Part shown: positions 16,309 through 24,036 of the stretch, piece after piece
Numbering within the stretch: position 1 is the first letter of the stretch
Layout of the letters: the number at the start of each line of letters is the position of its first letter
Assembly: GCA_934675465.1 (NCBI GenBank)
Contig: CAKUQM010000014.1
Coordinates: 1 to 41,359, forward strand
Reading direction: 5' to 3'
DNA: 41,359 bases
Source of the DNA: an uncultured Erysipelotrichaceae bacterium
Lineage (GTDB): Bacteria; Bacillota_I; Bacilli_A; Erysipelotrichales; Erysipelotrichaceae
Notes under the pieces: model-generated
The model's database searches: none
What the model saw: only the letters and a program-made list of their open reading frames with translations
Told to the model about the DNA's origin: nothing
Position numbers and translations under genes: made by a program

Positions 16309-16859
16309 TGGTTGATCAAGATATTTATAAAATTGTTGAGCAGATGAATAAGAATAAGGAGTCTACTAATTCTAAGGTGGATGAGATTTTTGATATGTTG
16401 GATTCTATTAAGGCTGAGCCTAATAATTCAAGCGTTTCATATAATTCTAATTATTCAAGTGCGACAAAACGTTCTTTGTCTGATTTAAAGAATAGTATTA
16501 AGCCTGTTAAGAAGCCAATTTTTCCAAATGAAATAAATGTTTACGAGAATCGTTCTGACTGTTTTATAAATATTCTTAAAGAGGTTGTTTATACTGACGA
16601 TAATAATGTTGATTATGTTAAGGGTCATCGTGATGCTTTAGAGAAGTATTATACGGTTGCTGGTAATAATGTGAAGGACTTGTCTATTGTGGAAGGACAG
16701 GTTAATGATGAATTGAAGAATAGAAGTAGGGCTAATGCAGCTGATATGTATGCAAGAGGCTATTATGATGGACTTGAGTATGTGTCTAGGGCTTTGGTAA
16801 CTTCTAAGAATCTTGTTAGTAAGAAAATTTATCAAAAATTATTAAGTGAGTTGGGTTAA
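16308..16859 (+). CDS. Unknown protein of the XpaC/AAA+ operon
   Basis: A 183-aa soluble protein that I do not recognise. The N-terminus is a charged helix (DIYKIVEQMNKNKESTNSKV), followed by a Ser/Asn-rich linker near 40-60, a basic stretch KPVKKPIFP near 64-72, and a helical C-terminal half with RSRANAADMYARGYYDGLEY. There is no signal or membrane span. TAATG overlaps at both ends place it in obligate co-translation between the membrane protein and the AAA+ protein, so it could be an adaptor or substrate of that ATPase. This role is inference from position. Confidence 0.7.
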   Translation: MVDQDIYKIVEQMNKNKESTNSKVDEIFDMLDSIKAEPNNSSVSYNSNYSSATKRSLSDLKNSIKPVKKPIFPNEINVYENRSDCFINILKEVVYTDDNNVDYVKGHRDALEKYYTVAGNNVKDLSIVEGQVNDELKNRSRANAADMYARGYYDGLEYVSRALVTSKNLVSKKIYQKLLSELG

Positions 16860-18844
16860 TGAAAAAAGAAGATAGAGAGAAGCTTTTAGAAGAAGTTTTA
16901 AATAAGAGAAGAAATATCAGCATTGATGAGTCAATGAAGATTATTGAGTCAACTGAAAATGAGTTGAATCGTCTTTTGAGTGCTAATAAGAAGGATATTA
17001 ATGATTTAGTTAAAGAGAATAATGATGTTTCTAGTGAGGTTTACCTTTCTTCTTTAAAGAAAGAGATGGAGTCGGACTTAGGTACTGCTATTGAGGCTCC
17101 TGAGAATGTGGTGGTTGGTAAGGCTTCTAAGGAAGTTTTTGATAAGATTAATAAAGAATTAAAAGAGAAGGTGATTGGTCAAGATAAGGCTTGTGATGAT
17201 TTGACTATAGCCTTTAGAAGACCTTATGTTGTTGGCAGTGATCCTAGGTCAATTAGAAGTTCTATTATTGTCTATGGTAGTAATGGAACAGGTCGCCATT
17301 TGATGGTGGAGACGATGGCTAAGTTGCTTCATAAGTATGGTTTAACCGTCTCTAGTGAAGTATGTAAGCTTGATATGAAAAGGTATCAATCTAGTTCGCA
17401 AGAGATTTTGTTTCTTCAGGACTTGTATGTTGCCTTAAGTGGTCGTAATCCGATTATTTTAATCGAGAACAATAAGGAGAGTTCTCCTGTCTTTAATATG
17501 ATGTTGAGTGATTTGGTTCTAAGTGGTAAGGTGCTTTTGAATCAAAGATATACTTTTGTGAATAATCAATTGCAGGAGGCTACTTCTAAGTTGAGTAAGG
17601 ATGTGATTGATCATTTAGATGGCAATAATAAGACTTTAGTGTTTATCACAAATGATAAGCCTAGTAAGTTGTTAGATGTCTTTGGTAAGTCTTTTGTGGA
17701 AAAGGTTGAGGATAAGGTTCAAACTTCTTTGTTAAAAGAGGATGCACTTAAAAAGATTGTTGATGGCTTATTGGAAGAATTAGAGACAAAGAGTGAGACT
17801 CAGTTCGAGTTGGATTTAGTTATTGAAGATAATATCAAGGATTATCTTTTGAAGAATTATGAGCCTAATAATGGTGTTGATTCTTTAACTCCAATTATCG
17901 ATAAGATTTATAGGGGTCTTGTGAATATTACTTTGAAGGATAATGATATCGATGTCTTAACTTTAAAGTATGATGGTTCGATTAAGGCTTTATATAAGGA
18001 TGAATCTTTTGACTTGGATATTGAGGATGATGTGTCTAAGGAGAGAGAAGAGATTCAAAGAGAATTGGATGAGATTGTTGGTCTTAAGAATGTTAAGGAT
18101 TATTTGTTGTCTTTAGAGGATCATATTAAGATTACTCAGATTCGTAAACAAAAGGGTCTAAAGACAGCAGAGGTTTCTAAGCACATGATTTTTACTGGTA
18201 ATCCAGGTACTGGTAAGACTACTATTGCGCGTATTGTGTCTCGTATGATGAAGGCTTGTGGTATTTTGAAACAGGGCCAATTGGTTGAGGTTACAAGAGC
18301 TGATTTGGTTGGTAAGTATGTAGGGCATACAGCTCCGCTTACTATGAATGTGATTAATAGTGCTTTGGGTGGTGTTTTGTTTATAGATGAGGCTTATTCG
18401 TTATATAGGGGTAAGGATGATTCTTTTGGTCTAGAGGCTATTGATACTTTGGTTAAGGGTATGGAAGATCATCGTGATGATTTGATTGTCATACTTGCAG
18501 GTTATTCAAAAGAGATGGAAGAATTCTTGACGGCTAATTCGGGTTTGAAGTCTAGATTTGCGAATATTATTCATTTTGATGATTATACTGGTGAAGAGAT
18601 GATGCTGATTGCCAAGAGTATTGCCAAGTCTAAGGGTTACTATATAGCAGATGAGTTGACTAAGCCTTTAACTGATTACTTTACAATTATTCAGGGTAAG
18701 GATGATCCTAATAGTGGTAATGGTCGTTTGGCTCGTAATAAGGTTGAAGAGGCTATTTTGAAACAGTCTAAGCGTTTATTGGATAATCCTGATGATGATA
18801 TTAGTGAATTGAAGCTTGTTGATTTTAATTTAGATGATGAATAA
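16859..18844 (+). CDS. Double AAA+ protein: dead ClpB/ClpC-like domain plus active CbxX/SpoVK-like domain
   Basis: 661 aa. After a helical N-terminus, residues about 100-330 form a ClpB/ClpC D2-like AAA+ domain (KVIGQDKACDDLTIAFRR). Its Walker A is GSNGTGRHLM near 140, where Lys-Thr is replaced by Arg-His. Its Walker B is ILIENNKESSP near 201, where Asp-Glu is replaced by Glu-Asn, so it should not hydrolyse ATP. Residues about 395-640 form a CbxX/CfqX/SpoVK-type AAA+ domain with intact Walker A GNPGTGKTT near 447, VGKYVGHT pore-region motif, Walker B GVLFIDEAYSLY near 504 and sensor/Arg-finger region GLKSRFANII. Such ATPases remodel partner proteins as hexamers. It ends its operon and is followed by a terminator. 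Confidence 0.85.
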   Translation: MKKEDREKLLEEVLNKRRNISIDESMKIIESTENELNRLLSANKKDINDLVKENNDVSSEVYLSSLKKEMESDLGTAIEAPENVVVGKASKEVFDKINKELKEKVIGQDKACDDLTIAFRRPYVVGSDPRSIRSSIIVYGSNGTGRHLMVETMAKLLHKYGLTVSSEVCKLDMKRYQSSSQEILFLQDLYVALSGRNPIILIENNKESSPVFNMMLSDLVLSGKVLLNQRYTFVNNQLQEATSKLSKDVIDHLDGNNKTLVFITNDKPSKLLDVFGKSFVEKVEDKVQTSLLKEDALKKIVDGLLEELETKSETQFELDLVIEDNIKDYLLKNYEPNNGVDSLTPIIDKIYRGLVNITLKDNDIDVLTLKYDGSIKALYKDESFDLDIEDDVSKEREEIQRELDEIVGLKNVKDYLLSLEDHIKITQIRKQKGLKTAEVSKHMIFTGNPGTGKTTIARIVSRMMKACGILKQGQLVEVTRADLVGKYVGHTAPLTMNVINSALGGVLFIDEAYSLYRGKDDSFGLEAIDTLVKGMEDHRDDLIVILAGYSKEMEEFLTANSGLKSRFANIIHFDDYTGEEMMLIAKSIAKSKGYYIADELTKPLTDYFTIIQGKDDPNSGNGRLARNKVEEAILKQSKRLLDNPDDDISELKLVDFNLDDE

Positions 18845-18867
18845 AGGATGGGTAACTGTCCTTTTTT
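18843..18867 (+). terminator. Terminator of the XpaC/AAA+ operon
   Basis: AAAGGA and TCCTTT enclose a 10-nt loop and run into a T tract, overlapping the stop codon of the AAA+ gene. Confidence 0.6.
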
Positions 18868-18900
18868 AGTTGCTTACTGCGATTTTTGTACAGATAAGTT

Positions 18901-18987
18901 ATGAATGAATTTTATTTTATATGGGAGCTTGCTGAAAGAGGAATTTTTGAGCCAATTAATGAGATTGAATTAGATTGGAAAAGATGA
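18901..18987 (+). CDS. Possible 28-aa peptide
   Basis: A short frame (MNEFYFIWELAERGIFEPIN, then EIELDWKR) lies in the gap before the lipoprotein genes. No ribosome site or promoter is clear. It may be chance, or the relic of a longer gene. I recognise nothing. Confidence 0.2.
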   Translation: MNEFYFIWELAERGIFEPINEIELDWKR

Positions 18988-18998
18988 TTGTTTTTAAA

Positions 18999-19059
18999 TA
19001 GTGAAAAAAATAGTGAAAATTTAGTGAAATGTCTTTATTTGAGATATATATAGTATAAT
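18999..19059 (+). promoter_or_regulatory. Lipoprotein promoter with three phased TAGTGAAA direct repeats
   Basis: TAGTGAAA occurs at 18999, 19011 and 19022, spaced by 12 and 11 bp, about one helical turn. The last copy abuts the -35 region of a TATAAT -10 at 19054-19059, whose -35 is poor. This layout is usual for an activator binding in tandem. A 9-nt tandem repeat AATACAGAT at 19061-19078 follows in the leader. Confidence 0.5.
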
Positions 19060-19092
19060 TAATACAGATAATACAGATAGGGAGGTACTGAT

Positions 19093-19677
19093 ATGAAAAA
19101 GACTGTATTAATTATTGTTAGTATGTTGTTGTGTCTGTTTGGTTGTCAAAAAGATGAACCAAAAGAATTTAATGCTGGTATCACTTCTCTAGAAGTTGTT
19201 GAGGATGAAGGTGTTTGGAATTTCAAATTAGATGTAAATGATTATGAAGACAAGAAGATTGTGTTTACTTTGCATACATTAAAGGAAGACGGCGTTCGGG
19301 AATCAAAGGAAATTCATGTCTTTTCATTAAAAGATAATACTTATAAGTTTGGCATTGGTTTTACAAGTGAAGATAAGACTGTTTCTGATATTTTGTATTC
19401 TACAATCGATATCTATGAGTATGATAATGATTTAAATGTTCTTGGAAAATATAATTATGATCGCTATATTCCTTTTAATTGTGTTGGCTATAATGTTGCT
19501 GCTTTCTTTGAAGGAACAAGAGAATTTAAACTAGATGAAGAAGTAATAGTTTATGGTGAATATTCAGCAGGTGATGATGTTGGTGAACCTGATACTAATG
19601 TTTTGTTTAATGAGGATTTTGTAGAAAACTTTAAGTATGACAATGCCGAAATTCTTACAATGAAGATTGTTAAATAA
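19093..19677 (+). CDS. Hypothetical lipoprotein, paralogue 1
   Basis: A 194-aa secreted lipoprotein. The signal peptide KKTVLIIVSMLLC ends in lipobox CLFGC, with Cys near 18 as the lipidation site. The mature part is acidic and predicted mostly beta. It shares its layout with the next gene: a stretch of an IDIYEYDNDLNVL type, a segment before a hydrophobic strand, and a final strand near the C-terminus (LTMKIVK). Function is unknown. GGGAGG precedes the ATG. Three upstream phased repeats suggest inducible expression. Confidence 0.8.
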   Translation: MKKTVLIIVSMLLCLFGCQKDEPKEFNAGITSLEVVEDEGVWNFKLDVNDYEDKKIVFTLHTLKEDGVRESKEIHVFSLKDNTYKFGIGFTSEDKTVSDILYSTIDIYEYDNDLNVLGKYNYDRYIPFNCVGYNVAAFFEGTREFKLDEEVIVYGEYSAGDDVGEPDTNVLFNEDFVENFKYDNAEILTMKIVK

Positions 19678-19720
19678 ATCACTTCTTTTATATAATGTAA
19701 GAAAGAAAAGGGATAAAAAT

Positions 19721-19771
19721 ATGCTTACGTATAATCTGCACAGGTATAAGAATGGTGATGTAGCACTTTAA
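19721..19771 (+). CDS. Possible 16-aa leader peptide
   Basis: MLTYNLHRYKNGDVAL is preceded by AAAAGGG 8 nt upstream of its ATG and by a TATAAT at 19691-19696 that would start transcription near 19703. It ends 29 bp before the second lipoprotein. It could be a leader peptide or coupling frame for that gene. Support is only the ribosome site and the spacing. Confidence 0.35.
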   Translation: MLTYNLHRYKNGDVAL

Positions 19772-19800
19772 TCATAATTTTAAAAGAAAGGATTTTTGAT

Positions 19801-20478
19801 ATGAAGAAAGTTACATTAATATTAATAAGTTTACTGTTATGCCTATGTTTAGTAGGCTGCGATGATGATCATGATGATGTTGTAGATAATGATTCAGATG
19901 ATGTTGTAGAAGTTGAAAATACTATTACACCATTAGAAGATAAGAAGATTACTGGCTATAACAGTTTTGATATTTTTCCTTATAAGTTAAATGTTGATGA
20001 AGTCACTAATATTACTCTTAGAAGAAATTTCTATGAAAATGGTACATGGACTTCTGAAGACTGGGTAATTATGAAGGAAGATTGGATTGCAGAGGTTGGT
20101 TTAGATGGTGGATCTTTTATCTTTGGCTTAGGTGTTAATACTTATCCTGAACTGCACAATTCCGAACTGGATATTGATAATCTTCCTACAACTCTTATTT
20201 ATTATCAGTTTGACGATGATTTAAAGGTAGAAACTAGAATTACAGGTTCAATACCTATCAGTTTTAAAGGTATGACTGGTGTTTCAACTTCTTGGCTACC
20301 AGAAGCCCGTAAAATTGTAGATGGTGAAGAATTGGTTATTTTGGCTATGTTTGGAACAAGTGGTAATATGTTAACTTCACCAGGTAGCGATGTGTTTGAT
20401 GGTGAATATCAGAAACAAGGTGATTTAGTATATGATAAAGCTATTGTGATTACTTTAATAATTACTTATAAAGGATAA
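19801..20478 (+). CDS. Hypothetical lipoprotein, paralogue 2
   Basis: A 225-aa lipoprotein with signal KKVTLILISLLLCLC and lipobox CLVGC. The mature N-terminus is a very acidic Asp/His/Val tract (DDDHDDVVDNDSDDVVEVEN), which might bind metal or act as a linker. The downstream region matches the previous gene in order: IYYQFDDDLKVETRI, PISFKG, a DGEELVI strand, and the final ITLIITYKG. The two are probably an old tandem duplication. AAAGAAAGGAT precedes the ATG. Function is unknown. Confidence 0.8.
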   Translation: MKKVTLILISLLLCLCLVGCDDDHDDVVDNDSDDVVEVENTITPLEDKKITGYNSFDIFPYKLNVDEVTNITLRRNFYENGTWTSEDWVIMKEDWIAEVGLDGGSFIFGLGVNTYPELHNSELDIDNLPTTLIYYQFDDDLKVETRITGSIPISFKGMTGVSTSWLPEARKIVDGEELVILAMFGTSGNMLTSPGSDVFDGEYQKQGDLVYDKAIVITLIITYKG

Positions 20479-20505
20479 TGAGCTACGTGCTCATTTTTCT
20501 TTTTT
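20477..20505 (+). terminator. Terminator of the lipoprotein genes
   Basis: AATGAGC and GCTCATT form a 7-bp stem with a TACGT loop and a T-rich tail, overlapping the stop codon. Confidence 0.8.
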
Positions 20506-20516
20506 AATGAAAAATG

Positions 20517-20522
20517 TATAAT
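20517..20522 (+). promoter_or_regulatory. -10 element for a leaderless mnmE mRNA
   Basis: TATAAT, then 7 nt, then ATG 20530. There is no Shine-Dalgarno site. The start is independently fixed by the conserved MnmE N-terminus (NDTICAISTSL). The -35 region overlaps the preceding terminator's T tail and is not convincing. Confidence 0.55.
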
Positions 20523-20529
20523 TATAGGC

Positions 20530-21840
20530 ATGTTAAACGATACTATATGTGCGATTAGTACTAGTCTTAAGGATGGTGCTATATCTATTGTAAGATTATC
20601 TGGTGATGATACTTTTAGGATTATCAAGAAGATAAGTGATATTAAGAAAATTGAGGCCAATAAGATTAAGTATGGTCATATCTTTGATAATGGGGAGATG
20701 ATTGATGAAGTTTTAATCTCTTTCTTTGTGGGTCCTAAATCTTTCACAAGAGAGGATATGGCAGAGATTAATTGTCATGGTGGTGTATATGTTACACGTC
20801 TTATACTTAATCTGTTGTTGGCAAATGGGGCAAGACTTGCTGAGCCTGGTGAGTTTACTAAGAGGGCTTATTTAAATGGCAGAATTGATTTAAGTGAGGC
20901 TGAGTCAACAAATGATTTGATTAACGCAACAAATCATCTACAGGCAAAGAGTGCTATTAAGGGTATTAATGGTTCTATCGAAAGATTATTAAGTCCTTTG
21001 ATGGAAGAGATTAAGACGGTTATTGCCCAAATTGAAGTGAATATTGATTATCCTGAATATGAGGATGTTTTAGAGATGACTAATGAATTAGTTAAACCTC
21101 ATATTAATAAGTGGATTAAAGAGATGAAGGATATGATTAATAAGGCTGATCGTTTTAGAGTGGTTAAAGATGGTATTAAGACGGTTATTGTTGGTAAGCC
21201 TAATGTTGGTAAGTCATCTTTATTGAATGCCTTGTTAGAAAAAGAAAAAGCTATCGTTACAGATATTGCAGGTACGACAAGAGATTTGGTTGAAGGTGTA
21301 GTTAAGCTTGATAATATTACTCTTAATTTAATTGATACTGCTGGTATTAGAGATAGTGAAGATATTATTGAACAAATTGGTATTGAGAAGTCTAAGGAAG
21401 CTTTAAAGGAAGCTGACTTGGTTATCATGGTTCTTGATGGCAATAATATCGATGAACAAGATGAAGAATTATTGAAGTTAACAAGTGATAAGAAGCGTGT
21501 TGTTGTATACAATAAGAAGGACTTGAAAAAACATGAGGGTATTAATATTTCGTGTTTAAATAATGATATTAAGGAGCTTGTTGATTATTTGAATAATGAA
21601 TATAAAGAGGATATTTCTTTAGTTGATGAGGATATCTTAAATAATGAAAGACAAATTTCATTGATGCGTAAGGCTTTGATGAGTTTGGATAATATGTTAA
21701 TAGATATTGATGAGATTTCACTTGATATTGTGATGCTTAATCTTGAGGAAGCATTCCATTATTTGTGTGAGATAGTAGGAAAGGATTATCAGGAAGATCT
21801 AATCGATCATATGTTTAGAAATTTCTGTTTGGGTAAATAA
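20530..21840 (+). CDS. mnmE: tRNA modification GTPase MnmE
   Basis: MnmE (TrmE), with MnmG, installs the (carboxymethyl)aminomethyl group on U34 of certain tRNAs. The 436-aa protein has the formyl-THF-binding N-terminal domain (NDTICAISTSLKDGAISIVR), a central helical domain, and an inserted Ras-like G domain: G1 GKPNVGKSSLLN near 221, IAGTTRD, DTAGIRD and NKKD. It ends in the catalytic Cys motif FCLGK. mnmG is not in the window. Translation appears leaderless. It heads the run to tatD, whose ATG follows the stop without a gap. Confidence 0.97.
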   Translation: MLNDTICAISTSLKDGAISIVRLSGDDTFRIIKKISDIKKIEANKIKYGHIFDNGEMIDEVLISFFVGPKSFTREDMAEINCHGGVYVTRLILNLLLANGARLAEPGEFTKRAYLNGRIDLSEAESTNDLINATNHLQAKSAIKGINGSIERLLSPLMEEIKTVIAQIEVNIDYPEYEDVLEMTNELVKPHINKWIKEMKDMINKADRFRVVKDGIKTVIVGKPNVGKSSLLNALLEKEKAIVTDIAGTTRDLVEGVVKLDNITLNLIDTAGIRDSEDIIEQIGIEKSKEALKEADLVIMVLDGNNIDEQDEELLKLTSDKKRVVVYNKKDLKKHEGINISCLNNDIKELVDYLNNEYKEDISLVDEDILNNERQISLMRKALMSLDNMLIDIDEISLDIVMLNLEEAFHYLCEIVGKDYQEDLIDHMFRNFCLGK

Positions 21841-22590
21841 ATGAATTATCTTGATTCTCATTGTCATATAAATGATGAAAGTTATCTTGAAGATTTAGAT
21901 GAAGTATTAGATCGCATGGTAACTAATAAGGTTACTAAGGCGATGCTAGTGTGTGTATCTTTGGATGACTATAAAAGATCTTTGGATATTAAAAAAGAGG
22001 GCATTACCTTTAAGAAGGCTATAGGTGTTTATCCTGAATATACTAATATGTCAGATGCTGAGTTTGAAAAGTATGTTGAGCTTATGAAAGAGTGTGATGC
22101 GGTTGGCGAGATTGGTTTGGATTATCACTGGTATAAGGATACTAAAGAGGCTCAAAGGGAATTGTTTGTAAGACAAATTAAGATTGCGAATATGTTGAAT
22201 AAGCCGGTTATTGTGCATGCTAGAGAGGCTTTAGGTGATACTTATCAAATCTTAAAGGATAATCTGTGTCGCGGTGTTTTACATTGTTATAGCGGGTCGT
22301 ATGAACTAGCGAAAGAGTTTGTGAAACTGGGCTATTATATTTCTATTGGTGGTCCTGTTACTTTTAAGAATGCGAAGGAACCTTTAGAGGTTGCGAAGAA
22401 TATTCCTTTGGATAAGCTTCTTATTGAGACGGATTCTCCATATTTAACACCTGTTCCCAATCGTGGTAAGCGTAATGAGCCTTCTAATGTGGTATTTACT
22501 GCAAAGAAGATTATGGAGGTAAGAGGTTTGGATGAAGAAACTTTCTTGGCTCAAATAAATAAGAATTATGATGACTTGTTCAAGTTATAA
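21841..22590 (+). CDS. tatD: TatD-family metal-dependent DNase
   Basis: A 249-aa TIM-barrel metallohydrolase. The opening motif DSHCHIND near 5, EIGLDYHWY near 91, PVIVHARE near 121, HCYSG near 144 and ETDSPYLTPVP near 198 carry the metal ligands. Family members are 3'-5' DNases and quality-control nucleases. The ATG directly follows the mnmE stop. Confidence 0.94.
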   Translation: MNYLDSHCHINDESYLEDLDEVLDRMVTNKVTKAMLVCVSLDDYKRSLDIKKEGITFKKAIGVYPEYTNMSDAEFEKYVELMKECDAVGEIGLDYHWYKDTKEAQRELFVRQIKIANMLNKPVIVHAREALGDTYQILKDNLCRGVLHCYSGSYELAKEFVKLGYYISIGGPVTFKNAKEPLEVAKNIPLDKLLIETDSPYLTPVPNRGKRNEPSNVVFTAKKIMEVRGLDEETFLAQINKNYDDLFKL

Positions 22591-22609
22591 TAGATAGGTG
22601 AGGTATTTT

Positions 22610-23479
22610 ATGGATTTAATATTTTTAGTGATTTTAATTGCGTTGACAATTTCAATGTTTAGTAAAAATTTTAAGAAAGCAGGACAATATCGTAAAGATA
22701 AAACTTATATCGATATTTATACAAAGATTCTTAAGGAAGAGGAAGGTGCTTATGATGAACTAGTTTCTTATTTAGGCAGCGAGACTGATGCATGTTTAAA
22801 GGCTAAGTCAACTTTGATTAAGACTTATGTTGATTTAGATAAGCATCCTGAGAATGTAGATAGCGATATCGATGAGATTGATTTTATGCATAGTATTTTC
22901 TTTGATTGTGAAAACTTCTCAAAGGAAAAGATTATCTTAAATAGTGAAGTATTTATTTGGTTAATTCTTATTCTTTCTAAGTCAAGAGCTAACACAATGA
23001 TTGATGTGATGAATCATATCAATGATAAGGTTAGTGCGTATGATGAAGAAATGAAGGATTATGTTGAATATCAAGTTTACAAGTCAGCATATTTATCTTT
23101 ATTAGAAAAGAATTTTGATGGTATTAAGTTCTTAAAGACTTTATTATCTGGTGAATATCAAGAATATAAGTATGATAAGAATTTAATTGGAATTTATAAG
23201 AAGATTGCAGCTTCTTTATTAGCTTATATGGCTGAACCCCTAGATGAGGGCGATGATGATTTGATTAAGGAATTCACTGAAACTTTAATCGGTAGTCGCT
23301 TTACTAAGGACTTAGAAATATATGATAGATTCCACGTGGAAGAAGTGAAAGAAGAATCTAGCGAAGAGTTGTATTCTGACAACGAAGAAACTTTAGCAGA
23401 AGAAAATAGTAAGAAAACATCAGATGCATCTGAATCTAAAGAAGATGAAACATCACAAGACGACAAGGATGCTAAGTAA
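22610..23479 (+). CDS. Membrane-anchored hypothetical protein with acidic tail
   Basis: A 289-aa protein. The N-terminal hydrophobic segment (MDLIFLVILIALTISMF) acts as a signal anchor, followed by a helical, possibly repeat-like cytoplasmic domain (about 25-235) and a disordered, strongly acidic Ser/Glu/Asp tail (about 240-289). I do not recognise the family. The start at ATG 22610 follows AGGTGAGG; an in-frame GTG at 22598 falls within that ribosome site. The stop overlaps pth (TAATG), so it is coupled to peptidyl-tRNA hydrolase, but a shared role is not evident. Confidence 0.75.
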   Translation: MDLIFLVILIALTISMFSKNFKKAGQYRKDKTYIDIYTKILKEEEGAYDELVSYLGSETDACLKAKSTLIKTYVDLDKHPENVDSDIDEIDFMHSIFFDCENFSKEKIILNSEVFIWLILILSKSRANTMIDVMNHINDKVSAYDEEMKDYVEYQVYKSAYLSLLEKNFDGIKFLKTLLSGEYQEYKYDKNLIGIYKKIAASLLAYMAEPLDEGDDDLIKEFTETLIGSRFTKDLEIYDRFHVEEVKEESSEELYSDNEETLAEENSKKTSDASESKEDETSQDDKDAK

Positions 23480-24036
23480 TGAAGTTGATTGTTGGTTTAG
23501 GTAATCCTGGTAAGAAGTATGAGAATACTCGTCATAATACAGGTTTTGCGGTAATTGATAGAACATTAGCTAAATTAAATGTAGAGTTAGATAAGAATAA
23601 GTTTAATGCTTACTATACAATGATTAATAGAAATGGTGAGAAGATTTATATCTTAAAGCCTTTGACATATATGAACTTATCAGGGGAGGCTGTTGCGCCT
23701 TTTATGAAATACTTTGGTATTGAGCCAGAGGATTTGGTAGTAGTTCATGATGATTTGGATTTACCAGTAGGTAAGATAAGACTTAGACAAAGTGGATCGT
23801 GTGGTGGTCAAAATGGTATGCGTAATATCATTGACTTATTGGGCGATTCTAATATTAAAAGAATTAGAGTGGGCATTGGAAAAGATCCTTTGATTCCAGT
23901 TGTAGATTATGTTTTAGGTAAGACTAAAAAAGAGGACCTAGAAGTCTATAATCAAGCTTTAGATAAGGCCTCTGATGCGCTAATCTATTGGTTGGATCAT
24001 GATGATTTTAGTAAGGTCATGAGTAATTTTAACTAA
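23479..24036 (+). CDS. pth: Peptidyl-tRNA hydrolase
   Basis: A 185-aa enzyme that cleaves peptidyl-tRNA released from stalled ribosomes. The family motifs are clear: GLGNPGKKYENTRHNTGF near 5-22 with the catalytic His, KPLTYMNLSG near 57, VVHDDLDLPVGKIRL near 86 and GGQNGMRNII near 107. pth-mfd-rqcP-divIC is the conserved Firmicutes order, linking ribosome rescue, transcription-coupled repair and division genes. Confidence 0.97.
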   Translation: MKLIVGLGNPGKKYENTRHNTGFAVIDRTLAKLNVELDKNKFNAYYTMINRNGEKIYILKPLTYMNLSGEAVAPFMKYFGIEPEDLVVVHDDLDLPVGKIRLRQSGSCGGQNGMRNIIDLLGDSNIKRIRVGIGKDPLIPVVDYVLGKTKKEDLEVYNQALDKASDALIYWLDHDDFSKVMSNFN

